A DNA stretch of 64,000 nucleotides from Nemopilema nomurai (lineage: Eukaryota > Cnidaria > Scyphozoa > Rhizostomeae > Rhizostomatidae), in the NCBI GenBank assembly GCA_003864495.1, contig PEDN01001392.1, positions 1 through 64,000 of the forward strand, read 5' to 3'. Below are positions 25,282 through 39,780 of this stretch, in pieces (the first letter of the stretch is position 1; each line of letters starts with the position of its first letter). Below the pieces are notes generated by a model, which was not told the origin of the DNA, made no database searches, and was given only the letters and a program-made list of their open reading frames with translations. The position numbers were made by a program, and so were the translations under genes.

Positions 25282-26162
25282 CATTTCATGTTTTGGTGCA
25301 ATCTTGGCTTCTATATATGTTCTCTAAAGCTGAACCACAATTCAACCAGGATACGCTTCAAGGTATCAAGTTCAGAAGTCAACTTGGTCTGAAAGCTAAC
25401 CATAACCGCTCTATGTACAAGCGCTTTTTTAAAACCAATTTAGACCGCAGGTTCGGCAGAAAAATAGCCAACAGGCTTTATATTTTGTCCGATTACAGAT
25501 TGAATGGTAATTATTCCGTTACTGGGCCTTCTCGTTCTTCAATCAAAAAGCAAGATTATAGACCTGCGAAATCGTCGTTTTTGGTAGAAAAAGTGTGTTC
25601 TAGTTTTCGTTTCTAAAAAGCTAAACTTGGCTGAAAAGTCTGGTCTAGAAACGGCATGAAAAACATGAGAAGATCATGCTAGACTGTAAACTCACATTCT
25701 AGCTATGTGACTTTTAAATTTTTAATGACAAAGAATGAGAAAAATTTATATATGCATTTTTATCAACGATCAAAGAACCTAAATTCGGCATCAACCAAAA
25801 TTTCAGTGACAAGACTTTGCAATAGTTCTTTCTACTGGTAGGAAAGAGCGTTTAAGAAGGTCAAATTCAATTTCAAATGCAATTTAGTATCTTTTACTTT
25901 CAAGTTTCCAGCTCTCAACGGATCTTGAATTAGGCCAAATGCTTGCTCATACAAGATACCCACATGGCTGCAACTACTCTTCATTCATTAGCATAAAATG
26001 AGTTGGTCGTTAAGCTAAGTATTCACAACACAATTGCTAAGCTCAACTAAAACGAATTTCTACAGATCTTTTGACAAAGTCAAATTCAATTTCAAATGCA
26101 ATTTAGTATCTTTTACTTTCAGTTTCCACCTTCACGGATCTTGAATTAGGCCAAATCCTTGC

Positions 26163-27911
26163 TTATACAAGCCAATGACAACGTAATCCCAGTGAACTGT
26201 TCCAGCACTTTTTATCGCTAACAGTCCATGCTGCTAACGTCAGTAAAATACCTTCAGTTCCAAAGTTTGGATTGAAAAGGTCTTGCAAACTTGTAACAAA
26301 CATCCTCAAAGATTGGCTCACCTCGCTAGCGCCTACAATCTCGTCACAACATGTTTCATTTGGTCTGTCTAGCTTCATCAACAACTTTAACAAATAAACA
26401 GTACAATAGACCTGAAAAAATGAAAGGACAAGTTTTTAGATTAGGTCTTTAGTAAAAAGAATACGGAAAAACACTGGCTGATTAATTTAGAAGATATTGA
26501 GAAATAAAGGTCATTAAAATATCTTGCTCCGTAACTTAAACACCGGAATATAAAGCACTTAACATTTATAAACCAGAGAAAAAGACAAAGTTGCAATTTA
26601 TACATTATCTGAGTTTGATATGTTCATGTTAAAAAAAAACAGAATACAGCAATTACCAGACCACAAGTGAGTAAAATGAGTCCATTTCGTTGGGCTTCAA
26701 TAAACATGCAATGATAAGTGAGAAAAGAACCAGGCTCTAACCGCCTGTGCAATTTAAAGGCAGGATAACTTGCATGAAAATTCAACATGCAATGAATAAG
26801 TGAATATTTTACAAAATATACCATACCTGGATAACTACTTAATGACTTTGCTTGCCTTGTCTGACCTGCAGATTGATGACCGCAACAGTTCTTTGCTGAA
26901 TTTCATGGCATATGCTTTTAAGTGGTCCTTTGTTATTTCTCTGTGATCAAGCAGTTCATAGGCAGATTCAAAATACTGTATGATAGCATCAATTGCTTCT
27001 GGGAAGTGAAAGATATAAAAGTATGTTGAATGACAATGGTCAAAAGGATACTGGCTGGTACAACCAGTCCAAAGAAAAAACAGATTGACCATTGTACTCC
27101 AACTGAGACATTTCCAAGAAGAAGTATTTGTGTCAGCCAGTGCCATTGTGGCAGGGGCAAGGGACCATGGCCTTCCTAAATAGAGGTACACATATGGACT
27201 AGCAGCCATCAAAACACAGCTTCTACATTTCATGTAGATTTAAGATCAAAACTTGTGACTTTGATCCATTTCAAGATTAAGGTCACTGAAAATGTGATTT
27301 GTTGCAGATTTCTCTATCAATAAAAAGAATAGGAACCATCAAGAAATGTATTACAAATATGCTTAGAAATTTTAAGACTACAATTTGAACACATATTTTT
27401 GGCAAAGCAAAAATGCCAATGTTGCGAAGGAATTACAATTCAGTAGAAAATTTCTAATGAGTTTAATGGTGGATCTAAATTTTCTGAAGAACCATCCTTT
27501 CAGCTGTTCCAATCAATCCAACTTCGCTTCAGTTGAAATATTTCTCTTTGTCAATGATTAATAGACAATCAGCATCAACAGTAAAAAAATCTCTGAGGAA
27601 AAACAGTTGGAGATATGCTACCTTTCTGATTGTGGAGGAAGATTGAGATCCAATAAATAGCCATTGTGGACAACGAGATTTCCAATCACAAGAGATTTTC
27701 TATCCTACTGTAAATGTAATTCATTGCATCTCTTTATTAATCATCATACTTCATAAATGGCTAGCATTCCTTATATTTCAAGGTAATTCTCAAAAAAATT
27801 GTTAAACTGTACATCATTTAATGATTTATCCTTTGATTTGTCCATATTCACCAACCCAATAAACCGCTCACCTTCCTTGTAAAAGCCCAAACATTGCTTG
27901 ATTACTGCTTT
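26163..27911 (-). pseudogene. Unrecognised membrane protein gene, unit D copy (diverged)
   Basis: The most diverged of the five copies. The final exon carries extra indels near 26228-26250. The region at 27010-27070 reads as GNVSVGVQWSICFFFGLVVP followed by a long hydrophobic stretch, and in a neighbouring frame as YIFHFPEAIDAIIQYF. Amino acid substitutions such as LRSSIC for LRPSIC and LDFH to LNFH show real sequence divergence in addition to indels. Confidence 0.42.
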
Positions 27912-30842
27912 CTAAACTTGCATATATATGAAACATGCACCAGCCTTGTGGCTCACTATTTTCAGTCAATTAGCTCAACTATCATTTTCCACGTCTATTA
28001 TCTTGTTATTATCTTCACACTTTTGTTCCCAATGTCTTAGACATATACAAATATCCTTGTAGAACCCTGGATACGAACTACAGAATCCTGAGAGAGGACC
28101 ATTCAACATTTTGTAACAAGATTCGGTAGTTCCTTGCATAAGATGATCTTTCTAACCCTGTGTGAGATTTCGTCAACATCATGTCCCTGTATCAGCTAGA
28201 ATGCATTTCCCTTCGCAATGAAAAACCACCGTCCGCTAGTTGAAAGTCAGTCACTAGCCAAGAAAAGTCTCCCTTGTAGAGGTGTGTTCAAGATGGATCA
28301 CAACAGTGGGTCATATATTAAATTTATAATACCTCGTCTCTCCTAGATGAAACAATGAGAGAATTAAGTGTCACAGTTTGACACGAGCATTTCAAATCTT
28401 CATCCGAAAGAAGATCCAAAATGTTGCGAGAACAAGACTTTTCCAATTCAGAAAGCATCTTCCCTCCTAGAGAAATTCAGACAAGTTCTCAGGAAGGATG
28501 CGCATGCGCTAAAGAGAAATCTCGGAAAAGAAACTAGGAAGTAAAATTTCCAGCATAAGAGTGAAGTGGTTATAGCCTCTGACTTTTAGAATAAATTTTT
28601 GGCCTAGAAGACCAAGCAAATAAATGGGACGTGAGATACTTGTGTAGCTTCATACCATGCAGTTGTCGGCATGACTTATAATTGATTAATGATTTTGCAT
28701 ATTTCGGCATGGAAATTCAGCCAAAATGAAGTAAACATGCAGGTATGCATACGGATGGAGCAAGGCTTATAAAAAGAAATACAGAGCCATTTAGGAGGTT
28801 CATATCATCAGATTATGACTAATTTTCAAGAAAGGCATATTAAAAGAAGCACCACCATTCCCGTTTAAGGCAGATAATAGATCATTCACAACAAAGAGCC
28901 AGATCTACGATTGCACCCCTTTATACTAAAAATAATCAGTCATATCAGAGCCACAAAGCTAAAGTATGCTCAACCTAATCTTTGATAATCGCTACGGACA
29001 ACAAAAAGCAACGGATGAATTTATCTTCTTTCTTTATCTTTATATATTTTATATTTTTTCAATTTCCTATCCAAACATCAATCATACGCTACAGTTTTCT
29101 ACCCTTTCAAAATCCTCTTTGCCTCTTTTCGAAAAAATGCAGTCTCATTGTCATTCAATTTTGCTGTAACTCTATCCAGCATCTAAATAACGGAAATTCA
29201 CCGTATTCATCAAGACAAATTTGTATTGTTCAGCTCTGCATTGATACTTTTATGCGGCTTCTGCTATAAAGAGGAACTTCGCGTGATGAAAAGGGAGCTG
29301 GAATCTAGCATTTCGCCCACAGTTTGATATCCGGTCACTCCTTCTAACAGCAGGACTTGATTAAAGTTGCTTCGATCGTGTTACTAGTTCGTTATCGACC
29401 TTGCTGTTAGTCCAAACGTATCGAGACGCGAAGAGACCATAGTGACTACGTGTGCTAGAGACAATCGAAGACAGAATGATGGGTAGGTTGGGACACAGTA
29501 GACAGCAAGCCTTCTATTCACAGCATCTCTTCAATTCTATCTCTGCAATAAACTTGTCATTGACTTCTTTCCGCTCTTAGAAACAGCGATTTTTGTAATT
29601 AGACACCAGACAATTGCGAGCCATTACCAAAATCGAGGTTCCTGTGTACAAAATAAAGCAGAATATATCGGGTTTGGAAATTTTAAATCAACACTAGCAT
29701 GATGATTGTTCTTTCACGGCGTGAACCTACGCGACTTTAGCTCTATTTTCCCAACCGGTTGTTTGTTGCAGAGCTAAAGATACACGACTGCCAATCTTTT
29801 CCTTCGTCTGATATGGCTTCATTCTTCTTCTACTTTTGATAAAGAACAAATTCATCCCAGCTCTTAAAGTTGCCTGCCATGTTTACGTTGCGTTGTCACT
29901 AAGTCATCAATTGATTCTAAATTGTCATGTGACTCCTCTTAACATGAAAATGTAGCGTCTTGCTGTGCCGTCCTTCTCTGTCAGTACAGCCTTTATCGTT
30001 CCCTGTCTACCCTCGAAACTTGTCGTTAATCTTGCAATTCATCCCTCTTTTATCGGCCTTACTTTTTTCCCAACCCTTCGGCATTTCCTTCCTCTTGCCT
30101 GCCTCAATCCAATCAAAGTTGACAAAACTACCCATTTTCTGTTTTCTTCCACTTGACGGTATTTTGAGCCATTTCTGAAAACCAACAAACACTACAGTCA
30201 ATGCTAGCAACTTTTTGTTTGAATCGGTGGTGTCAGAAACCGGAAAAAATTAATCCTTACAGTTTGTAGAATTTTTAAAGTTGAATTTGATATATGTTTA
30301 TCAACTATCATATCAGGATATTTACAAAAGGCGCAGGAAGCTGAACATGTAATTGAAGAACCCCAGTTGAGATTTTAAAAAATTGGCTCGTGTAAAAATC
30401 TCGTTAAAATCAGTGTTTAAATGTCCGACAGTTGGGGTTTTATTCTTCTAATTTCATCAATGATTTTCTTTAAATATCACCATTCATCAGTGCATCAAAC
30501 AAGTTGATCATGGGTTTCTACCGACTACGTTGCTCAACTTCTATGGACGATCCGAGCCATAGTTGTCTTATTTAACGCGCAGAGAACACGAAGCCAGGCC
30601 GAGAGAAGGGGAGAGATGACGCGTTGCCTGTTGTGTTTTTACAATTCTACTTGTTCTGATTATTCTAAAAATAAATTTGCCGACGGGGGATGAGAGAGGA
30701 TGATGAAATGGTGATGTCATGGGGATGGAACAGTCTAGAATCAAAATTAAACAAACCAGTCACTACAGAACTTCAAGTGATGAAAAGGGAGCTGGAATCT
30801 AGAATTTTGCCTACAGTTTGATATCCGGTCACTCCTTCTAAC

Positions 30843-32393
30843 CAGGGGCGGCTCAGACTAAAAATAAGTTGATGAAAAAATTTTTGGCCACGCCTTTTAC
30901 CAAAAGTGGAAACGCCCATTTTTCTTCTGAAGAAGTATTCATATAATAATGTATGCTTTTTATATTGTATTAAAGCCAACAAAACATATACAGAATATAA
31001 ATAGAACATATATAGAACAATATATATAGATAGAACATTATAAAACATATTGCAAGAACTTTAAGATAGAATTGATTGCAAATCTAGAATTAAGTAACCG
31101 ATAAATGTATATTTAAAAAGCCAGATTTACTCGGCAGAAGATAAAAATCTTTTACCACTAAAGCCCAGACGTTATTATTTGCAAAAATGCATCTGCACAT
31201 TTTAAACCAAAAATTCCGTCCGAATCATTATTAGCTGGCAATCTTGTGACCACAAAATAAATAACGAAATATTTCTGATAAAGACAATGATCGAAACATA
31301 CTGTTTGAACTTTAGTTTTCTGAATGCATTATATACAAAGAATAAAAGATTAGGCAAATTGCGAAGTGGCAGTTTGAAAAAGATGTTGATATGAACCTCA
31401 AACTATCCTCAAAATTATCTAATTTTGCTACCTCTTTGGCTTTTCTTTCAAGCTTTTTTTGCAATATTTATGCAGCATCAGCGCTCAGTTTCTTGTGAGC
31501 AGTTTTTGTTGCGATATTAGGCCGTAGGCTTGCGGCCCTTTTCCCGCGGGATTCCAACAGCCCCATGCCTGTCCTGCACGGCCCTATGCTCCTCGCCTCC
31601 AAAAAGGCAAGGAAATCGCTGGTTGATTTGACTACCTTGGTCACGTTTGGTGGATGTGAAATGACCATGGATCACAACTTTGATATGATGTCATTTCAAA
31701 ATCAACCCAAATATGTTTATAAAGCCTTTTTCATTCTCTCCGCCGCATATCCAAGGAAAAGATTCATACACCGAAACACTCGTTTTCCCCGTATATTTAT
31801 TCTTGGGCACGGCTTTCCATCCTTCTTAAGGCGCAATCAATGTTCGTGACTCAGAGTGTTATCTTGTTGCACGCAGTGAAAATATATTATCGTTATTCAA
31901 AACTCGATCCATGACAAGAGACTTGACTTTTAGAGAGCAGTAGTGCCAAGGTAATTGGGCTGCGGAACTAGGTTGCTGCGAGGCGCTTATTGTTTTAAAG
32001 CCATCTGTTCAATGGGGAATTACGTCACGACTCCCACGAAGACAATTGCGAGGTAATCAGGAAGGGCCACGATTACCTTGCGCCGTCATGTTATGTTGGC
32101 ATGGCCATCCTAATCGCAAATTCAAGCTGTCACATTTAACAAAAGCGATGTTAGCAAAAGGATTTTCAGCGAATTATCGACTCTCTGTGAAACCATGGAA
32201 AAGAGAGCAAAAGGGCAATGATTCGACATTTGTCACGGAGCGCGAGGAAAGGGCTCTACCTTGTTGTTATGGCGCAACAACTTATCAAAACTGTCTTGTT
32301 TTTCATCATTTTGGGAGTAATAAAAGAGCCTCAAAATTCTTGAAAAAATAGGTAATCAGCGATTACCTCGATTGCCCCCAAACGCCGCCCCTG
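30843..32393. mobile_element. Non-autonomous hAT-like element, unit D
   Basis: Same insertion, with CTTCTAAC at 30835-30842 and 32394-32401. It is about 20 bp shorter than in B, mainly because a stretch near 31642 (GTCTGAGCATGGTCTGAGAG in the other copies) is missing, probably by deletion between the flanking short repeats. Confidence 0.85.
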
Positions 32394-32727
32394 CTTCTAA
32401 CTGCATGACTTCATTAAAGTTGCTTCTAGTTCGCTATCGACCTTGCTGTTAGTCAGAACGTATCAAGAGGCAAAGAGACTGCATACTTTCAACCGTATTT
32501 TAGCATGAGTTCTCAAATTGAAGAACTAGGCATCTTCCCATGACCTGACTCTGACCATATTTTTCTTAATTTAAACTCATTTTATGGCTTGCTAAGTAAC
32601 TTTCATATTTTCACTTGCAATACCTCTCACGCGGAATCTATTCCTTTTCCACTTCATGAATAAAGTTTGTTTTATTGCTTTTCAAAAAAGGGAGAAAAGA
32701 CTTGTTATTTCACTCTTTACATTCCAG

Positions 32728-35700
32728 TTTTAAAGATATTTGTTGTACTCCTCTGTGGATTTGCATTTCACCTGGACATTGCCAAGACGGTAAGCATACT
32801 CTTCATCAAAGTTCCTAATGATGCATGATTTGAAATCTATAAAAGAAAGAGCTAACAATGCACAATATGGAGGGGGTTTTTGGAAGGTTCAGATAGAATT
32901 GTTGCACCTTTATACAGCGCTTCTCCTGCTTGTATACCTGGCACGTACCTCATGGTAAACGTGCCAAATGCAATATTTAAACTCATTTCGAATTGCCTCC
33001 AATACTTGTCGTTTCATTTCTTTCTGCGTTGAGGCCAGGGGCGTAACTAGCATTTTTCTTTAGGGGGGGGGGGGAGGGTGTATATAAGATTTTGGCCGAC
33101 ATTTTGGCCACTGCCCGACTAAAATGTTATGAGATCTATTTTTGGAGCAGCCTTCGCGGTGTTCTTTCCATATTTTAAAACCGTTATGAAATTTGTTGCA
33201 TTTGTAATTTTTCTGATATTTTTATGTATCTCTGTTTCGTTTTTCTATTGACCTTTGAACCATATATCAATGCCTCGCTGTTCATATGTCAATCAGTGTT
33301 TATTATAAGCTGAAGTTCAGTCGTGTTAACTTCCTTTCGTAAAATATTCTAATGGCAACGATGATAAGCGACTATTAACCAGATGATTTTATCAAAGTTC
33401 CTTCGAAAATAAGATTGGCTTTCGTCGTCCAGACACTGGTAAAATCGTGGCATCCAGGACGGATGATGGATGATGAAAAATGTATTACTGGGTCGCAAAA
33501 ACCGACACTGGTTTTCAAGAGTGGTTTGCTAATAGGTGTTTAGGCTAGTGGAGTCGCTCCAAATATTGATTTACTCAAAATATTGACAAAGCAAGACCCA
33601 AAATAAAACGGTATTTGAACAACAAAATGGCATGAAATAGAAGAAAACCTACAAATTTGCTGAAAACAGAACCTATTAGGAAGGGCATTTTTTGAGGATT
33701 TTTGAGTGGTGGGGCATTTTTCTAAATGGCCCCATTTATACACTACCAGAAATGACATAGGAAACGACACATTACACTTTGTATTGGCTTTGGCACTAAA
33801 TCTTGGGAATTGAGCAATGAATCGAGTTAAATGAGAATAAATGAGATAAATGAGAAGGTGGATAAATGAGAATTATAATGATATAAAGATTGTTATCAGC
33901 ATCGATTGAGCCCCCAAATTTGCTACCAGCCTTTTGAAACACCGGTTACTTTTATCTCTAAGGGCTACAAAGTGGCCGACATTTGGGGCAAATGTAGCAT
34001 TTTTCTCTTCAGTGGTGGCCCGGTGGGGCAATTTCCCCACCACTCATGTATGTTAAAAAGTGTCCTGCTATTAGGAGAATAAATAACCTATCACCTTTTG
34101 TTGGGAAAACCATAACCTTTCGTCAAGCAAAGATTCACCTTTTTTCGGGCAAAGCTGTTTGACATAGCGGGAAATCAACAAATAATTTCTCTTTTATTTT
34201 GCCCGAAAGTTGTGAACATCTTGTCTGGCGTTTGCCCGACAAAATGCGGGTTTTCGATTATTAACGATCACTTTTTTCGATATTGGACCAACGCGTGGAA
34301 AAGTGATCGTGTAACAAACTGAAATTGCCAATTTCGCTGCAGAATTTGATGCGATTATTGGGTGTTAATCCTTATTATTGGAAATTTTACTCTGAACGAA
34401 AGCAGCTAAAGTCGAGTTCATTACTTTTTTCAAAGGCGCCGAAAATTTTTACGTCACATGATGTTATCTCGAGAATGGAACGGCCTTGAGCAAATGCTCG
34501 GGTTCCAATTACCAAGATATTTTAGTACCCAACAGCAGCGACAATAACAGTTTGCTTCGACCAGACATTTTGAAGGAACCCACGCTTCGTTGCTTTGTTT
34601 GAACCATAGTTTTGAACGGAGGACTAACATCTCCACAAGTGATAGGCATTGTTAAGCCACACTTTCCAGAAATGATTTTGAATTGCTTTGGGAAAATATC
34701 ACTTTTTTCCCACTGTTCCCTTCGCATCTTCAACTATCTTTTAAACTCAACTCAAAATTATCAGATGTTTCATAATTATAAGAATCTTTCTTTAAGTTTT
34801 GAGTGACTTCCATCTTCTATCTTAGACACATTTGGTTGTTAATACACTTTTATTATAGGCCCTGCTTAACAAGGAGCCAGTCATTCAAGTGAAGCCCATT
34901 CCAAGGTCCTGCCTTGACTACTTGAAAGATGGTAAGACAGTAAATGGGTACTATTCCATTGCGGGACCAAACCAAGAGTCCCTAACTGTTTTCTGCGACT
35001 TCACATCAGAGCCAGGTGCAGCATGGACCTTGGTCTTATCGTGGGCCTTGAAGTACAACAACATCTTCAGAACTGCTACCTTTACTGTGGATATGCCAGT
35101 CAACAAACGAACCCCTAATTGGGTCGCTTACAGGTTAGCAATATTTGCGTAATCAGTTGGCCAGCAAGGGTGTTCTGAGTAGAGTTTTAGTGTTCTTCAC
35201 TTAAATGAAGATTAATTTTACCTAATTGCAGTTTAAGATTGGCGAGTGCTGTGTATGCACTGACTTTAATTACTTTTTCTGATTTTGATTTTTCTAATGA
35301 CATGGAACATATTAAGTAGAAGGAAGTCCACGTAGAAGCCTGTCCCATCTAAAAAATTGCTTCTGAGGATTCATACTTTTCAGTGCAGTATGTGTTACAA
35401 CAAATTTCATCCAAGTCACTAAGCAGTAAACTTAACACAAAAAATATAGCAAAGTAATCGCATTTAGGTAAAGATTGCCAACCAAATATTTATTGACAAT
35501 TCTAATATATAAAATCAGTCTGCTGTAGCATGCTTCTCAAGCATATGGTCTTCTTGCCTTCCCTCTCCTACCAGCTCACTAAAGGTGCGTTGCATTTATT
35601 TTCTTCAGGCTTCCAAGGGCTCAAATGCTCTCCATCAAAGCGCAATCGACGCACTGGAGATCAACATGCAGTTTCAACACGCTTGGGGTCGATCTCACTG

Positions 35701-36014
35701 ACTACGTTCGAGCGAATTTCAACTCGATTGACATCACCAGTTTCTTGGGGTCTGGTGTTTGCAGGAAAGTTGAATACATCAACATTCGTGGTCAAGCAGC
35801 TTCTCACAAGACCGTTCGCTTTTGGCAAGTGCTGAATACATGTGCCTTCCATATTGACAGTCACATCTCGCAGGACACATGTCAGTTTGGCGCAAAACAA
35901 GGTTCGGTTGTGAGTGAAGACAATTTTGGATTTTATCATAGTGTCAACAAAAACTTCAGATGCACTGCAGCTCAGTGGGCAACTACCCAGTACTGGTTCG
36001 GTGGCTATGCTTGA
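32728..36014 (+). CDS. Fibrinogen-like secreted protein, copy D (intact exons)
   Basis: Exons 32728-32789, 34859-35133 and 35609-36014, all with good acceptors (CATTCCAG, TATTATAG, TTCTTCAG) and donors (GTAAGC, GTTAGC). Exon 1 encodes a hydrophobic signal peptide (KIFVVLLCGFAF then HLDIAKT) and ends in phase 0. Exon 2 starts in phase 0 and encodes ALLNKEPVIQV followed by a fibrinogen-like start: SCLDYLKDG, GYYSIAGPN, VFCDFTSEPGAAWTLVLSW. Exon 3 joins through a split AGG codon and ends in YWFGGYA and a TGA. The three exons give about 246 residues. No in-frame ATG is seen in exon 1, so an upstream exon must supply the start through a phase-1 junction; I could not place it. The first half resembles subdomain 1 of fibrinogen-related and intelectin-type lectins; the second half does not follow the classical fold. 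Lectin or matrix function is inference. Confidence 0.8.
33063..33074 (+). repeat. Poly-G tract, unit D
   Basis: Run of 12 G at the equivalent position. Confidence 0.8.
34264..34310. repeat. 12-bp perfect hairpin in intron 1, unit D
   Basis: Same arms and loop as the unit B hairpin. Confidence 0.75.
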
Positions 36015-36841
36015 TACAGTGCCAAGGACTGGAGAACTCGCACTCAGACGATACTCAATTGTAGTTATTCATCTTTCAAAGCGACTGCATTTTTGCTTAA
36101 AACAGTCACAGAGTTGATGCTTTTGAGAAACACGTTTTCATTCTTTACTATTTAGAAACGTTGTATTTGACAAAGACGTAAAAAGAAAGTTATTTCCTTC
36201 AAGTCTGTCTTGGTTCACGGTAACACTGCTGATGGCACAGAGAACAGAAACTGAAACTAGATGATCTCCTTTTCTAGAAATCAGTGCTACATGTGAAAAA
36301 GAGGAACAGTTTTTCGATCGAAAATCAACTTCTTTTGTAACATATGAAAAGGAACCTTCATTAGTATAACGACCAATTCTTGCGGCGTAACTACCAAGAA
36401 ACCTAGGCTGGCTCACTTTTATCAGATTGAGCATCTCTTACAGAAAATCAACTAGAACATTCAAACATTTTTCCGAGGGGAGTTGAGAACTTCATGGAGA
36501 TAATCTTAGACTCGAGTTTCAACTACAACCAAAACTTGAGGCTCTTCAAAACACTTACCTATCAATTACCATAATTTGATACGATTTAGATTATTAAACA
36601 CTATGAAGCAACTCTTACTACATTTATCGAACAAACTCTGGTTACGTATCCTAAAGGGTTTTACATGGAAAAAGAAGAGTTTTGAAAGAAGTTATCGTTA
36701 AACTGTTACTTCAAACTCATATTCTAAAGCCATTAGAAGGCCAATTTTGCAAAGTACTGATAAAAGAGGAAAATAAATTGGTGCAAAACGATTTAGGTAA
36801 AAAATGCTTCGTGATACAGAACTTAACCATCGCAAGAAGCA

Positions 36842-37145
36842 ATTTTCGCATACTTAAAATACTTTTTCGTCCGACACTCCTCAGAGAATGCCAACGCCGA
36901 TATATGAACAAAACTGACGAAATAAATAGCAAGCTGTAGATTAGAACACTAGAGGGTGATAAGATAAGTGTTTGATTGGTTAGAATTGACCAATCACCAT
37001 CACTTCACACATGAGATTTAGAAAAGCCAAAGAGGAAAGGAAAACTCATTGTGTCTATCAAGAATGTGGTTCTGCATAGAAATGTAGACAGACTCCAAAA
37101 CACCTAGGTGAAGAGAGGTCCTTGCTTGCCCAATTATGCGAAAAT
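36842..37145. mobile_element. MITE-like repeat, unit E
   Basis: Same ends and centre as the unit B copy. Confidence 0.6.
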
Positions 37146-38015
37146 CATTTCATGTTTTGGTGCAATCTTGGCTTTCTATAATCTGTTCTCTAAAGCTGAA
37201 CCACAATTCAACCAGGATACGCTTCAAGGTATCAAGTTCAGAAGTCAACTTGGTCTGAAAGCTAACCATAACCGCTCTATGTACAAGCGCTTTTTTAAAA
37301 CCAATTTAGACCGCAGGTTCGGCAGAAAAATAGCCAACAGGCTTTATATTTTGTCCGATTACAGATTGAATGGTAATTATTCCGTTACTGGGCCTTCTCG
37401 TTCTTCAATCAAAAAGCAAGATTATAGACCTGCGAAATCGTCGTTTTTGGTAGAAAAAGTGTGTTCTAGTTTTCGTTTCTAAAAAGCCTAAACTTGGCTG
37501 AAAAGTCTGGTCTAGAAACGGCATGAAAAACATGAGATGATCATGCTAGACTGTAAACTCACATTCTAGCTATGTGACTTTTAAATTTTTAATGACAAAG
37601 AATGAGAAAAATTTATATATGCATTTTTATCAACGATCAAAGAACCTAAATTCGGCATCAACCAAAATTTCAGTGACAAGACTTTGCAATAGTTCTTTCT
37701 ACTGGTAGGAAAGAGCGTTTAAGAAGGTCAAATTCAATTTCAAATGCAATTTAGTATCTTTTACTTTCCAGTTTCCACCTCTCGACGGATCTTGAATTAG
37801 GCCAAATGCTTGCTCATACAAGATACCCACATGGCTGCAACTACTCTTCATTCATTAGCATAAAATGAGTTGGTCGTTAAGCTAAGTATTCACAACACAA
37901 TTGCTAAGCTCAACTAAAACGAATTTCTACAGATCTTTTGACAAAGTCAAATTCAATTTCAAATGCAATTTAGTATCTTTTACTTTCCAGTTTCCACCTT
38001 TCGACGGATCTTGAA

Positions 38016-39780
38016 TTAGGCCAAATGCTTGCTCATACAAGTCAATGACAACGGAATCCCAGTGAACCGTTCCAGCACTTTTATCGCTAACAATCCATGG
38101 CTGCTCAGGTCACTAAAAATACCTTCAGTTCCAAAGTTTGGATTGAAAAAGTCTTGCAAACTTGTAACAAACATCCTCAAAGATTGGCTCACCTCGCTAG
38201 CGCCTACAATCTCGTCACAACATGTTTCATTTGGTCTGTCTAGCTTCATCAACAACTTTAACAAATAAACAGTAGAATAGACCTGAAAAAATGAAAGGAC
38301 AAGTTTTTAGATTAGGTCTTTAGTAAAAAGAATACGGAAAAACACTGGCTGATTAATTTAGAAGATATTGAGAAATAAAGGTCATTAAAATATCTTGCTC
38401 CGTAACTTAAACACCGGAATATAAAGCACTTAATATTTATAAACCAGAGAAAAAGACAAAGTTGCAATTTATACATTATCTGAGTTTGATATGTTCATGT
38501 TGAAAAAAAACAGAATACAGCAATTACCAGACCACAAGTGAGTAAAATGAGTCCATTTCGTTGGGTTTCAATAAACGTGCAATGATAAGTGAGAAAAGAA
38601 CCAGGCTCTAACTGCCTGTGCAATTTAAAGGCAGGATAACTTGCATGAAAATCCAACATGCAATGAATAAGTGAATATTTTACAAAATATACCATACCTG
38701 GATAACTACTTAATGACTTTGCTTGCCTTGTCTGACCTGCAGATTGATGGCCGCAACAGTTCTTTGCTGAATTTCATGGCATATGCTTTTAAGTGGTCCT
38801 TTGTTATTTCTCTATGATCAAGCAGTTCATAGGCAGATTCAAAATACTGTATGATAGCATCAATTGCTTCTGGGAAGTGAAAGATGTACAAATATTCAGT
38901 CACAATGGTCAAAAGATATGGCTGGTAAAACCAGTCCAAAGATAAAACAGATTGACCATTGTACTCCAACTGAGACATTTCCAAGAAGAAGTATTTGTGT
39001 CAGCCAGTGCCATTGTGGCAGGGGCAAGGGGCCATGGCCTTCCTAAATAGAGGTACACATATGGACTAGCAGCCATCAAAACACAGCTTCTACATTTCGT
39101 TTAGACTTCTATTGATCAAAACTTGACTTTGATCCATTTCAAGATAAAGGTCACTGAAAATGTGATTTGTTGCAGATTTCTCTATCAATAAAAAGAATAG
39201 GAACCATCAAGAAATGTATTACAAATATGCTTAGAAATTTTAAGACTACAATTTGAACACATATTTTTGGCAAAGCAAAAATGCCAATGTTGCGAAGGAA
39301 TTACAATTCAGTAGAAAATTTCTAATGAGTTTAATGGTGGATCTAAATTTTCTGAAGAACCATCCTTTCAGCTGTTCCAATCAATCCAACTTCGCTTCAG
39401 TTGAAATATTTCTCTTTGTCAATGATTAATAGACAATCAGCATCAACAGTAAAAAAAATTTGAGGAAAAACAGTTGGAGATATGCTACCTTTGTGATTGT
39501 GGAGGAAGATTGAGATCCAATAAATAGCCATTGTGGACAACGAGATTTCCAATCACAAGAGATTTTCTATCCTACTGTAAATGTAATTCATTGCATCTCT
39601 TTATTAATCATCATACTTCATAAATGGCTAGCATTCCTTATATTTCAAGGTAATTCTCAAAAAAATTGTTAAACTGTACATCATTTAATGATTTATCCTT
39701 TGATTTGTCCATATTCACCAACCCAATAAACCGCTCACCTTCCCTTGTAAACGCCCAAACATTGCCTGATTTACTGCTTT
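38016..39780 (-). pseudogene. Unrecognised membrane protein gene, unit E copy (frame broken)
   Basis: Same exons as the unit F copy. At 38880-38930 the - strand reads LLTIVTEYLYIFHFPEAIDAII in one frame, which suggests that the hydrophobic segment and the AIDAIIQYFESAYELLDH segment form one exon and that the frame breaks seen in other copies are small local errors. The final exon has the same CACTTTTATCGC break as unit B. Confidence 0.45.

Larger units (their letters stand above)
24310..36165 (+). repeat. Tandem array unit D (11,856 bp)
   Basis: Third complete unit. Its left part (24.3-29 kb) is the most different of the full units and contains many one-base losses. Its right part is close to the others and carries an intact secreted gene. 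Confidence 0.93.
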
